From Haloarcula taiwanensis (GTDB lineage: Archaea > Halobacteriota > Halobacteria > Halobacteriales > Haloarculaceae): a stretch of 64,000 nucleotides of DNA. Under the pieces are notes generated by a model that was not told the origin of the DNA, made no database searches, and worked only from the letters and a program-made list of their open reading frames with translations. A program made the position numbers and the translations under genes. The stretch lies in NCBI GenBank assembly GCA_002844335.1, contig CP019154.1, forward strand, positions 310,001 to 374,000, written 5' to 3'. This document shows, one piece after another, positions 42,618 through 50,932 of this stretch. Numbering within the stretch: position 1 is the first letter of the stretch; every line of letters starts with the position of its first letter.

Positions 42618-42624
42618 TTTTTTT
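42618..42624 (+). terminator. poly-T terminator after the lipoprotein gene
   Basis: Seven T residues follow a G-rich stretch 25 bases after the stop at 42592 and 24 before the next ATG. Confidence 0.55.
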
Positions 42625-42647
42625 CACTCGCCGTCCTTCGGCCTGCA

Positions 42648-43226
42648 ATGACTGTCCGTGAGGTGGCACTCGAAGCCTACCGGGAATCGCTCCCGGTACT
42701 GGCGCTCAGTGCAGTCGGTGGCCTCTTCGCGGGCGTCGTCCTCGGCGGCATGGACGCGGAGTTGCAGGACGTTGCGGGACTGCTCGTGCTCGTGCCGGCG
42801 TTGCTTGCCACCCGTGGGAACGTCTACGGCTCGCTCGGGGCCCGTCTGGGGTCGGCACTCCATCAGGGACTCATTGACCCGCGGTTCTCCTTCGACGACG
42901 ACCGCATCAACGCCGCCGTCGCGGCGGCACTGGCAAACGGCGTGCTCATCAGCGGCGTCGCCGCGGTGATGGCTGTCGCCCTGCTCGCGCTGGTCGGGCG
43001 ACCGTCGGCCCCGCTCGCGACCCTCGTCGCCATCGCGCTCATCGCGGGCTTCGTCTCCGGGCTGTTGTTGACTATCGCTGTCGTCTCGGTCGTGTTCGTC
43101 GGCTACCGCCGCGGGCTCAACCCGGATACGCTGGCCGGCCCGGTCGTGACGACGACGGGCGACGTGGTCGGGGTCGCGACGCTGCTGGGTGCAACCCGCC
43201 TCGTTCTCGCGCTGGGGGGTGGCTGA
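42648..43226 (+). CDS. MgtE-type magnesium transporter, first half
   Basis: 192 residues, five hydrophobic helices. It matches the membrane domain of MgtE: LLVLVPALLATRGNVYGSLGARLGSALHQG and VGYRRGLNPDTLAGPVVTTTGDVVGVA with the metal-site Asp. It lacks the cytoplasmic N and CBS domains of bacterial MgtE. The next gene is a second, similar half starting directly after its stop (TGA GTG), so the pair probably forms one heterodimer. Confidence 0.85.
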   Translation: MTVREVALEAYRESLPVLALSAVGGLFAGVVLGGMDAELQDVAGLLVLVPALLATRGNVYGSLGARLGSALHQGLIDPRFSFDDDRINAAVAAALANGVLISGVAAVMAVALLALVGRPSAPLATLVAIALIAGFVSGLLLTIAVVSVVFVGYRRGLNPDTLAGPVVTTTGDVVGVATLLGATRLVLALGGG

Positions 43227-43793
43227 GTGGCGGAGTTCGCCTCCCAGTGGTCGGTTTCGGGCATCATCCGGACGATGTTTCCCATTCTGATCGTCCTCAC
43301 TGCTATCGAACTCGGGAGCGGCCTCGTGCTGGATACCTTCGAAGGAACACTGCTGCAGTATCCGTCGCTGCTCGTCCTCGTCCCGGTAACAATCGGAATG
43401 GCGGGCAACCTCGGCAGTATCCTCGCGGCACGGTTCTCGACGGCGTTTCACCTCGGCCTCCTGTCGTTTACGGCGACTGACGACCGGTTGGCCGGCAACG
43501 CCATCGCTACCCTCGCTCTCGCGGTGACACTGTTCCCGCTCGTCGGTGCCGGCGCGTGGCTTCTTCAGACCGTCATCGGCGGCGCTGCGCTCCCGCTCCG
43601 GACGGTCGTGCTGGTCGCGCTCGTCAGCGGCAGCCTGTTGGCGGTGCTGGCTATCGTCGTGACGACGGTGACGACCTACGCCGCCTACCGGTTCGAACTG
43701 GACCCCGACGACGTGGTCATCCCTGTCGTCACGAACGTCTGTGACGTGTTGGGCGTGGTGGTGCTGTTCGGTGCCGTCCGCGTGTTCGTGTGA
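43227..43793 (+). CDS. MgtE-type magnesium transporter, second half
   Basis: 188 residues from a GTG directly after the previous stop. Five helices; the MgtE signature is LLVLVPVTIGMAGNLGSILAARFSTAFHLG and LDPDDVVIPVVTNVCDVLGV. Compared with the first half, the loop positions are the same but the residues differ, indicating old duplication with specialisation. Starts on GTG suggest coupled translation. Confidence 0.85.
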   Translation: MAEFASQWSVSGIIRTMFPILIVLTAIELGSGLVLDTFEGTLLQYPSLLVLVPVTIGMAGNLGSILAARFSTAFHLGLLSFTATDDRLAGNAIATLALAVTLFPLVGAGAWLLQTVIGGAALPLRTVVLVALVSGSLLAVLAIVVTTVTTYAAYRFELDPDDVVIPVVTNVCDVLGVVVLFGAVRVFV

Positions 43794-44891
43794 GTGGCGA
43801 CTGACGCTACCGATGGGCCTTTGCGGGACAGGCCGCTACGTCGAGCCGTGCAGTCGCTCGCCGCCGTCCTCGGGCACCCGGCCGTCTCGGTCCTCGGAGA
43901 GGTTGCCGTCCGTGTCCTCCGTATCACGCTCTTCCTCTCGTTTGGCGTGTTCCTCGCGGAACTGGCGGTCGCGTTCGGGCTGGTCGAAAAAATCGCCGTC
44001 GTCTCGCGCTATCTCACCTCGCCGGCGAATCTCCCGGACGAGGTCGGAACCGCCATCCTGACGACGACCGCGTCGACGACCGCCGGCTACGGGATGCTCG
44101 CCGACTTCCGGGAGTCCGGCGTGCTGTCCGACCGTGCGACGCTCATCGCCGTCACCATCAACACGTTCTTCGGCTTCGCCCAGCACATCATCACGTTCTA
44201 CGCGCCGATACTCATCCCCATCCTCGGCTTCCGCGTCGGGGTGCTGTACGTCGCCACCCGCGGGCTCGTCGCGCTGGCGATTACGCTGACCGGCATCGCC
44301 GCGGGCGCGGTCCTGCTGGACCCGGCCGCCGTCGGCCGGTCGGGTGCCGGCGCGGGACCGGCCCCCGACGGCGGGACGGCCGACGACCCCGCGGACGTGT
44401 TCGACGAGCGCCCGGCCACCCGCCGGGCGGCCGTCAGGGCGGCGTTCGACGCGACGGCCGAGAAGGTCCGGGACATCCTGCCGCGGCTGGCGGCCATCTA
44501 CGCCGTCGTCTCCCTGCTCGTGGCCTACGGCGACGAACTCCTGGCGCTGGCTGGCAGCGACGGCGCGTCCGTGACCGCCGCCGCCGACGGGTTCGCCGGG
44601 CTGCTCGGCCTGCCCGGCGCAGCCATCCCCGTCATCGCCGCGTACGCGCTAGATACCACCTCGGGGGCAACGGTCATCGCGCCGCTCATCCGGAACGGGA
44701 CTTTCACCGCCCGGACCGCCGTGGCGACGATGCTCGTGGGCGGCATCATCTCGTTTGCCGTCTCGACGTTCAAGCGCTCGATTCCGTTCCAGTACGGTAT
44801 CTGGGGCCGGGAGTTCGGTTCGAAAGTTATCGTCGTCAACACGGGGCTGAAAATCGTCTGGATCGCGCTGGCGCTGGTCGTCTTGCTGTAG
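43794..44891 (+). CDS. nucleoside-recognition (Gate) domain membrane protein
   Basis: 365 residues from the GTG directly after the second MgtE half. Eight or so helices in two blocks of Gate domains (TTTASTTAGYGMLADFRESGVLSDRAT, and ALDTTSGATVIAPLIRNGTFTARTAVATM), separated by a Pro/Asp-rich loop. Gate domains occur in FeoB, nucleoside transporters and SpmA/B. Coupling to MgtE suggests an ion or nucleotide transport role, which is inferred. Confidence 0.8.
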   Translation: MATDATDGPLRDRPLRRAVQSLAAVLGHPAVSVLGEVAVRVLRITLFLSFGVFLAELAVAFGLVEKIAVVSRYLTSPANLPDEVGTAILTTTASTTAGYGMLADFRESGVLSDRATLIAVTINTFFGFAQHIITFYAPILIPILGFRVGVLYVATRGLVALAITLTGIAAGAVLLDPAAVGRSGAGAGPAPDGGTADDPADVFDERPATRRAAVRAAFDATAEKVRDILPRLAAIYAVVSLLVAYGDELLALAGSDGASVTAAADGFAGLLGLPGAAIPVIAAYALDTTSGATVIAPLIRNGTFTARTAVATMLVGGIISFAVSTFKRSIPFQYGIWGREFGSKVIVVNTGLKIVWIALALVVLL

Positions 44892-44893
44892 GC

Positions 44894-45628
44894 TCACTCG
44901 AACGTGTAGGCCATCATCACCTCGTCGACCTGCTCGCCGTCGACGGTGTAGTGGTTGCGCCGGATGCCCTCGGTGTGCCAGCCGTGTTCTTCGAGGAACA
45001 CCATCGCGTTCTCCGTTATCGCCGGCACGCTGTTGTACAGTTTCCGGTAACCGTTGGCCCGTGCCCAGTCCAGCCCGCGTTCCATGAGTTGGCTGCCGAT
45101 GCCCTGTCCCTGCCGTTCCTCCCTGACGCCGACGGTGAGCTGGGCCGTCTCGCGGAGCTTGTCCAGTTGCGGGATGTCGAGGTGACACCAGCCGACGACC
45201 TCGCCGTCGATTGTGGCGACGAAGAACACCCGCGACTCGACCGTGTTGTGCCGCGTGACGGCGTCCTCGTACAGCAACTGCTCGGCGACGCTCTCGGCGA
45301 CGACGTAGGTGCCGTCGCTGGAGACGTTCCGAATCGTCTGGACGAGCCCCTCGAAATCGTCGTTACGGGCCGGCCGAATCGTGTACGTCAGCCCGTCCGT
45401 GGTGTGTTGCTCGACGGAGCCGACGTCGAGCGCCAGCGTCAGGGTCCCGCCATCGTCCTCGATGTATCCCTTCGACAAGAGGTGTGTCAGGGTCTCCTCG
45501 AATGCCTCCGGCGATAGATCCACCGCCTCGCGGACCCTGTGGCGCGCCGCGGTCCCGTGTCGCTCGACGTACTGATACACCTCCATCGCCGCGCTCGTCT
45601 CAAAAGTCGGCCGTTCAACAGCGTCCAT
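44894..45628 (-). CDS. GNAT acetyltransferase with N-terminal helix-turn-helix
   Basis: 244 residues from the ATG at 45628. Residues about 15-70 look like a winged helix (HRVREAVDLSPEAFEETLTHLLSKGYIED). Residues 85-244 are a GNAT domain; the acetyl-CoA loop is VREERQGQGIGSQLM, followed by GYRKLYNSVPAITENAMVFLEEHGW. A TTGTTAATAA box (45651-45660) sits about 27 bases before this ATG and decides the start. Substrate unknown. Confidence 0.82.
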   Translation of the reverse strand: MDAVERPTFETSAAMEVYQYVERHGTAARHRVREAVDLSPEAFEETLTHLLSKGYIEDDGGTLTLALDVGSVEQHTTDGLTYTIRPARNDDFEGLVQTIRNVSSDGTYVVAESVAEQLLYEDAVTRHNTVESRVFFVATIDGEVVGWCHLDIPQLDKLRETAQLTVGVREERQGQGIGSQLMERGLDWARANGYRKLYNSVPAITENAMVFLEEHGWHTEGIRRNHYTVDGEQVDEVMMAYTFE

Positions 45629-45650
45629 GTCGAGCATATATACTAGCAGA

Positions 45651-45660
45651 TTATTAACAA
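45651..45660 (-). promoter_or_regulatory. TATA-like box of the GNAT-HTH gene
   Basis: TTGTTAATAA on the minus strand is centred about 27 bases before the ATG at 45628, giving a leaderless transcript. Confidence 0.5.
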
Positions 45661-45749
45661 TTGTTGTTTGGTAACACAAACCATTGTTGCGGTGGTTTCC
45701 TGTGCGATCAGTCCCGGCCGAGCGTGCCGAGGCGGGCTTACCTGTCAGC

Positions 45750-46643
45750 TCAGGCCGTGTCCGGAATCGGGTCGGAGATGACGACGGCATCGCCCTCGAT
45801 GACGCAGTTCCCCTCTGAGTCATCGACGGCTGTGGCCAGCCGGAACCGGTTGTCCTGTATGCGCTCGACGACCTCACAGCGGGCCGTGACCTCCTCGTCG
45901 ATGTCGACGGGTCCCTGATAGCTCAGCTCTTGCGAGAGGTAGATGGTCAGCCCGGGGAGCCGGGCCAAGGCCGCGCTGATGACGCCGGAGACGAGTGTGC
46001 CGTGAACGATTCGGCGGCCGAACCGTGTCCCGTCCGCGAATGCCGTGTCGAGGTGGAGTCTGTTCGTGTCACCGCTGGCCTCAGCGAAGGCCTCCACGTC
46101 GCCCTGCGTTATCGTCTTGCTGAACCGGACGTGGTCACCGACGTCGATACCGTCGGCAGTCCCGTAGCTCTCGAAGGTCCAGTCCTCGTCCTCGTACAGC
46201 GTGTCCGGCCGGGTGAACCGCTCTCGCTGTGACGGCTCGTCAGCCGCTCCCCCTGCCCGCCTGAGGTATGGGATGTAGTCAGAGATGTCGGTTGTTGTAA
46301 CAATCCCGACAAGTTCGCCGTCCTCGACGACGGGCAGTTTCTTGACGTTGTTCGTCCGGAGCCGTTCGACGGCTGTTTCGATGTCCACTTCGGGGGTGAC
46401 CGTCACCAGTGTCTCGGCCATCACGTCGCCGACTGACAGCGCTCTGGTATCGCCCTCGGCTGCGGTGACAGCGACGATGTCACTCTCCGTGATGATGCCG
46501 ACGCAGATGCCGCCGTCCTCGACGACGAGCGAGCCGATATCCTCGTCGCGGAGGCGCTGGGCCGCCTCGATGACCGGAGCGTCAGGACTGATAGTCTTGA
46601 CCGGTGTCCGCATAATCTCTCTGACTGGCAGCGGGACGAGCAT
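45750..46643 (-). CDS. CBS domain pair fused to MaoC-like dehydratase domain
   Basis: 297 residues from the ATG at 46643. CBS1 at about 8-60 (IGSLVVEDGGICVGIITESDI) and CBS2 at about 73-125 (KKLPVVEDGELVGIVTTTDI) form a Bateman module. A MaoC/R-hydratase domain follows from about 160, with D192 and H197 in FAEASGDTNRLHLD and FGRRIVHGTLVSG. The enzyme would hydrate enoyl-CoA or a similar thioester, with CBS sensing a nucleotide. The fusion is not the common arrangement. A TTG start lies eight codons upstream. Confidence 0.85.
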   Translation of the reverse strand: MLVPLPVREIMRTPVKTISPDAPVIEAAQRLRDEDIGSLVVEDGGICVGIITESDIVAVTAAEGDTRALSVGDVMAETLVTVTPEVDIETAVERLRTNNVKKLPVVEDGELVGIVTTTDISDYIPYLRRAGGAADEPSQRERFTRPDTLYEDEDWTFESYGTADGIDVGDHVRFSKTITQGDVEAFAEASGDTNRLHLDTAFADGTRFGRRIVHGTLVSGVISAALARLPGLTIYLSQELSYQGPVDIDEEVTARCEVVERIQDNRFRLATAVDDSEGNCVIEGDAVVISDPIPDTA

Positions 46644-46730
46644 TGTACGGACACCCACTCGTGGCAAACCTATAACAGTCCGCCCAGCGGCACCGTCACA
46701 CTTGTGCCGCCGGCCGACAAGGTCTATCCG

Positions 46731-47693
46731 ATGCGATGGCCCGTGTTCGGTTTCGTCGTCGTTCTCGTGGTGGCTGCCGGCTGTAGCGGCTTCGCCGGCT
46801 CGCCGTCGCAGTCGACGGGGGCCGCCGCTGACGGCCAGTCAGCAATCGACGTGCCACACGCAGTCGTCACCGTTACCGTCACGGCCGTCGTCGACGGCGA
46901 TACGATACAGATTGCCTACGAGAACGGGACTGGCGACACGGTCCGACTCGTCGGCGTCGATACTCCCGAAGTCCACACCGAGACCGACCCCGCGGAGTTC
47001 GAGGGCGTCCCCGAGACCGACGCCGGGTCGGCCTGCCTCCGCGGGGCCGGCACGAACGCCTCGGCGCTCGCCAAACAGCGGCTCCTCGGCGAGACAGTGG
47101 GACTCGCCTTCGATTCGAATCTGAACCGGCGGGGCTACTACGACCGACTACTGGCCTACGTCGTTCACGAGGAAGTGCTGTTCAATTACCGACTCGTCGA
47201 GACTGGCCGCGCGCGTGTCTACGACAGCGAATTCACGCGAACCGAGCGATTTTACGCGGCCGAGGACGCCGCGCGCTCCGACCGGCGCGGGCTCTGGCAC
47301 TGTACGGACCCGGGCGCTACGACCCGGACGGATACCGCCGACAGCGGGGCTATCACCGAGAGCACCAGCGGTGTCGAAATTGCGACGATCCACGCCGATG
47401 CGGCAGGAAACGACCACGAGAACCTGAACGACGAGTACCTCACGCTCACGAACGCCGGCGACGAGTCGGTCGACCTCTCCGGGTGGACGGTCAGCGACGC
47501 TGCGGGGCACCAGTACACGTTTGCGAACCTGACCCTCGGCCCGAACGACTCGGTCACCCTCTACACCGGTCGCGGCACCGACACTGTGACCGAGCGGTAC
47601 TGGGGCCGGAACGGGGCAGTCTGGAACAACGACGGTGACACTGTCACGGTCCGAAACGCCAGCGGTGAGCCGCTCCTCCGGCAGTCGTACTGA
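46731..47693 (+). CDS. secreted thermonuclease-domain lipoprotein with C-terminal lamin-tail domain
   Basis: 320 residues from the ATG at 46731 (a GTG at 46704 is possible). Signal with lipobox AAGC (about residues 16-19). The staphylococcal nuclease fold is at about 50-195: VTAVVDGDTIQI, TVRLVGVDTPEVH and the RRGYYDRLLAYV strand with catalytic Asp and Arg. Residues about 215-320 are a lamin tail domain (NDEYLTLTNAGDESVDLSGWTVSD). It would degrade extracellular DNA while held at the surface. Confidence 0.87.
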   Translation: MRWPVFGFVVVLVVAAGCSGFAGSPSQSTGAAADGQSAIDVPHAVVTVTVTAVVDGDTIQIAYENGTGDTVRLVGVDTPEVHTETDPAEFEGVPETDAGSACLRGAGTNASALAKQRLLGETVGLAFDSNLNRRGYYDRLLAYVVHEEVLFNYRLVETGRARVYDSEFTRTERFYAAEDAARSDRRGLWHCTDPGATTRTDTADSGAITESTSGVEIATIHADAAGNDHENLNDEYLTLTNAGDESVDLSGWTVSDAAGHQYTFANLTLGPNDSVTLYTGRGTDTVTERYWGRNGAVWNNDGDTVTVRNASGEPLLRQSY

Positions 47694-47744
47694 CGCCGCT
47701 GCGCTGTCACGGCAGTATAAGCCGCTCCGGTGCTAACCGGTACC

Positions 47745-48800
47745 ATGGCCATCCACCGGCTGACGCCAACGCCACGGGCGGTCGACTGGGGGCTGTTCGC
47801 GGCGGTGGCGACGCTGCTTGCCACAGGTATCGCCACCATCTTCGCAGGCATTCCCAGCAGTGCGTGGATAATAGACCTCCACGCGCTCTCCGGCGTGGTG
47901 CTGACGCTCCTGCTGCCGGTGAAGCTCCACCGTGTGGTCCACCGTGTCGCGCCGTCGCGGCTCACTGCGGCCCGTGTCCTCTCGGTCGGTCTGGCAGCGG
48001 TCACGCTGGGGGCGCTTGGCACCGGCGTCTGGTGGATATTCGGCGGCACGCTCGACCTCGGTCCGTGGGGGCTGTTTCACCTCCACGTCGCGCTCGGCCT
48101 GCTGGTCCCGCTGCTGTTGCTGATGCATCTCCGAACCCGGTTTTACTCCCCAGCAGAGGCCACCCGCGGCGGCCGCCGTGACGTTCTCCGGTACGCTGGG
48201 TTGGTAACCACGGGGGCACTGATCTGGCGACTCCAGGGGCCAGTCAACGACGCACTCGGTACGGCCGGCGCGGACCGCAGGTACACCGGCTCGCGGGAGG
48301 ACGGGACCGGTGACGGCAACCGGTTCCCAGTCACTAGCTGGGTCGCCGACGATCCGGACCCGGTCGACGCGGCCGAGTGGTCGTTGTCGGTCGGTGGCCG
48401 GGTCGCCAGCGAGACCAGCTACGCCGCAGCCGACCTCTCGCCGGACGCGACCGAACCGGCGGTGCTTGACTGCACGAGCGGCTGGTACTCCGGTCACGAG
48501 TGGCAGGGCGTTCGCGTCGGTGACCTGCTCGACGCCGCCGACCCCGACGACGCGGCGGCGTGGGTCCAGTTCCGCTCTATTACTGGCTACCGGTGGAGTC
48601 TCCCGCTCTTAGAGGCCCGCGACGCCGTGCTGGCCACACACGTCGACGGCGAACCCCTGGCCCACGGACACGGCTACCCCCTCCGACTCGTTGCGCCCGG
48701 CCGTCGGGGGTTTCAGTGGGTGAAGTGGGTCGATTCGGTGCGGGTCAGCAAGCGCCGCGAACTCGGGGAGTGGATCGCGATATTCGTGAGCGGATTCTGA
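47745..48800 (+). CDS. membrane-spanning molybdopterin oxidoreductase (fused 4-5 TM heme-type domain and sulfite-oxidase fold)
   Basis: 351 residues from the ATG at 47745. The N-terminal 150 residues have five hydrophobic helices with histidines (LHALSGVVLTLLLPVKLHRVVHRV, LFHLHVALGLLVPLLLLMHL) suitable for two b-type hemes. The remaining part is the oxidoreductase molybdopterin domain; C243 in VLDCTSGWYSGHEWQGV is the expected Mo ligand, with PLRLVAPGRRGFQWVKWV. It resembles a fused MsrP/MsrQ pair. Electron route and substrate are inferred. A TATAAG box lies about 29 bases before the ATG. Confidence 0.83.
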   Translation: MAIHRLTPTPRAVDWGLFAAVATLLATGIATIFAGIPSSAWIIDLHALSGVVLTLLLPVKLHRVVHRVAPSRLTAARVLSVGLAAVTLGALGTGVWWIFGGTLDLGPWGLFHLHVALGLLVPLLLLMHLRTRFYSPAEATRGGRRDVLRYAGLVTTGALIWRLQGPVNDALGTAGADRRYTGSREDGTGDGNRFPVTSWVADDPDPVDAAEWSLSVGGRVASETSYAAADLSPDATEPAVLDCTSGWYSGHEWQGVRVGDLLDAADPDDAAAWVQFRSITGYRWSLPLLEARDAVLATHVDGEPLAHGHGYPLRLVAPGRRGFQWVKWVDSVRVSKRRELGEWIAIFVSGF

Positions 48801-48892
48801 ACGACGCCCACACCCTTCGAAAAGAGAGCTTACCGGTGTAGCTGTCATTGAAGCTACTACTAACGAAGTACTGTGTCGCGGTACCGGGTGGT

Positions 48893-49237
48893 ATGAACTG
48901 GCGACACCCCGCCCGACTCACCGGTCCCTCGAACACTGCCATTGCTCTGTGGGCGGTTGCCGTCGCCTTTTTCGGCGTCGGCGACCTCGTCACGACGCTC
49001 GTCGGCTACAGCATCACCGGGGTGACGGAACTCAGCCCCGTTGTCAAGCTACTGCTTGCACAGCATGCGGTGCTGGTGTTGACCGGCCTGAAAGCCGCCG
49101 TGTTCGTGGGCTTTTTTGCCATCTGGAAGTACGTTTCTCGGCCGTACTCAATCGGTGTCCCGCTCGGGCTGGCGCTACTCGGCGTCGTGGTCACGGCGTG
49201 GAACACCGGCGTTATCCTTACCGCTGTACTGACCTGA
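48893..49237 (+). CDS. DUF5658-like membrane protein
   Basis: 114 residues from the ATG at 48893 with three hydrophobic helices. The pattern GVGDLVTTLVGYSITGVTELSPVVKLLL resembles small haloarchaeal and bacterial membrane proteins of the DUF5658 kind. Function is unknown. The frame is open upstream to 48848. Confidence 0.68.
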   Translation: MNWRHPARLTGPSNTAIALWAVAVAFFGVGDLVTTLVGYSITGVTELSPVVKLLLAQHAVLVLTGLKAAVFVGFFAIWKYVSRPYSIGVPLGLALLGVVVTAWNTGVILTAVLT

Positions 49238-49284
49238 TTGTCGGCCGCTTCCAGTACGCCGCTCCGTACCGATGGCTCCGTGCG

Positions 49285-49908
49285 CTACACCAGCGCGTCG
49301 ATAGAATCCCAGAGGTCCGGCCCGCTGTCATCACCCGACTCGTAATGAATCGGCACGAAGCCCGCGTTACGTGCGCCTTCGACATCGGTTTCGTACTCGT
49401 TGCCGACCATCACGTATTCGTCGGCCGGTAGCTCTTCCCGGACCCGGTCGAACGGCGCGCTGTCAGGCTTGTGTGCGCCGACCTCGTAGGAGGCGACAAC
49501 AAGGTCGAACAGGTCGGTCAGCCCGTGGTGGTCGAGCTTGGCGACCTGCCGCTCCCGGATTCCGTTGGTGACAATCGCGAGCCGATTGTCGGTGGCAAGT
49601 GCGGTCAGGCTGTCCCGGGCTGTGTCGGGGACGGTCGTCGACGCGAACTCGGTCTGCTTGAGCGTCTCGACCAGCGCATCGAGGTCAACGTCTGCCCCGG
49701 CCGCTTCGGCGACCGCGGCCATCGACTGGCGGTACGGGTCCGGCTCCAGCGCCTCGAAGGCCGTATAAAATACCTCCTTGCTAACGGCCCGAAGCTCGTC
49801 GGTGTACTCGATACCATGGGCTTCGACGGTCCTTCGGATAATGTTCTTGTACGGCTCCGGATAGTGGACGACTGTGTCGTCAAGGTCGAAACAGATGGTC
49901 GTCGTCAT
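49285..49908 (-). CDS. HAD superfamily hydrolase
   Basis: 207 residues. Motif I FDLDDTVVH (D8, D10 region), motif II LAIVTNGIRE, motif III lysine in VGAHKPDSAPF and motif IV VMVGNEYETDVEGARNAG define the phosphatase family. Cap of type C1. Substrate not assigned. It overlaps the UPF0201 gene by ATGA and is last in a three-gene coupled group. Confidence 0.88.
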   Translation of the reverse strand: MTTTICFDLDDTVVHYPEPYKNIIRRTVEAHGIEYTDELRAVSKEVFYTAFEALEPDPYRQSMAAVAEAAGADVDLDALVETLKQTEFASTTVPDTARDSLTALATDNRLAIVTNGIRERQVAKLDHHGLTDLFDLVVASYEVGAHKPDSAPFDRVREELPADEYVMVGNEYETDVEGARNAGFVPIHYESGDDSGPDLWDSIDALV

Positions 49909-50327
49909 GAGTCTTCGTCGTAGACCGGCTGGCCGTCTTCGGTCGGCGGCGCGACGTAGTCGATATACTCCTCGGCCGACGGTTCGTTGACGGTCACGTT
50001 CACGCGGATGTCACCGAGTTCGGAGGGGTCACCGACTGCGAAGTTTATGCGTCCCTCGAACGCCGCTTGCTTCTTCACGTCGAACGCGAAGGTGTCCCCC
50101 TCCAGATTGTCGAAGAAGACAGACCGCGCCGTATCGAGGATTTCCCGCCGGTGGAGTAGCTCAGAGAACCCGTCCATCGTGTGGACCTCGGCGACGAGTG
50201 CGCCCTGCTGGTGTGTCGGGTCGGCCTCCGGGAAGAGGGTCCGAACTGCGTCTGCAACCCGGTCGGTTACCTCGGTGTCGTTGACGGGCGCTTCGATTTG
50301 GATGTCGACGGCGTAGACGGCGCTCAT
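49905..50327 (-). CDS. UPF0201 family RNA-binding-like protein
   Basis: 140 residues; YAVDIQIEAPVNDTEVTDRV, LLHRREILDTARSVFFDN and INFAVGDPSELGDIRVNV match the archaeal UPF0201 (DUF54) family. Such proteins are thought to bind RNA. Overlapping ATGA junctions link it with both neighbours, so it is co-translated with the UPF0200 kinase-like protein. Confidence 0.82.
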   Translation of the reverse strand: MSAVYAVDIQIEAPVNDTEVTDRVADAVRTLFPEADPTHQQGALVAEVHTMDGFSELLHRREILDTARSVFFDNLEGDTFAFDVKKQAAFEGRINFAVGDPSELGDIRVNVTVNEPSAEEYIDYVAPPTEDGQPVYDEDS

Positions 50328-50887
50328 TGGTTAAGCGCCTCCGACCCGTCCCGAATCAGTGTGCGAACAGTCCGCTGGAACGCGGCCAGCGTCTCCGTGT
50401 TCTCGATAGTCAGGTCGGCCATGTCCATGGCCTCGCCCATCCCGAAGCCGAGTTCGCGAGCGTCACGGTCCTCAAGCGACTCGCCGCCGTCTTCGGCCGA
50501 AGTGTCCCGCCCCCGGATGTCGAGTCGCTCGGCCCGCAGTTCGAACGGGGCGTCTATCTCGACGAGCAGGAACGCGTCGCCAAAGGCCGATTCGAACGCT
50601 TCAACCTCCACGTCCGACCGAATACCGTCGACGAGGACGGTGTCATTCGATTCGAGTTCCGCCTCAATCATCGGTAGCGAGCGCTCGGCGATGGCGGCAG
50701 GGCCGTTCTCTTCTCGAAGCGCCTTCGCGACCGTTCCGTGGTCCGATGCGGGGTCAAGCCCGCGGTCACGGCACTCCTCGCGGATGACGTCGCCCATCGT
50801 CACGACCGGCACGTCCATCTCGGCGGCGACGTTCGCTGCCTCGCTTTTCCCGCTGCCCGGCAGCCCGACGATACCGATAACTGTCAT
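50324..50887 (-). CDS. UPF0200 nucleotide-binding protein (dephospho-CoA kinase-like)
   Basis: 187 residues from the ATG at 50887. P-loop GLPGSGKS near residue 8. DVPVVTMGDVIREEC and VLVDGIRSDVEVEAF resemble the dephospho-CoA or nucleoside-monophosphate kinase fold. UPF0200 is widespread in Archaea without an agreed function. It is paired with UPF0201 here as in other archaea. Confidence 0.82.
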   Translation of the reverse strand: MTVIGIVGLPGSGKSEAANVAAEMDVPVVTMGDVIREECRDRGLDPASDHGTVAKALREENGPAAIAERSLPMIEAELESNDTVLVDGIRSDVEVEAFESAFGDAFLLVEIDAPFELRAERLDIRGRDTSAEDGGESLEDRDARELGFGMGEAMDMADLTIENTETLAAFQRTVRTLIRDGSEALNQ

Positions 50888-50932
50888 TGCCGGGCGTAAT
50901 CGAGCAGCGGGCAAAAGCCCTCCCGTTCGGGC

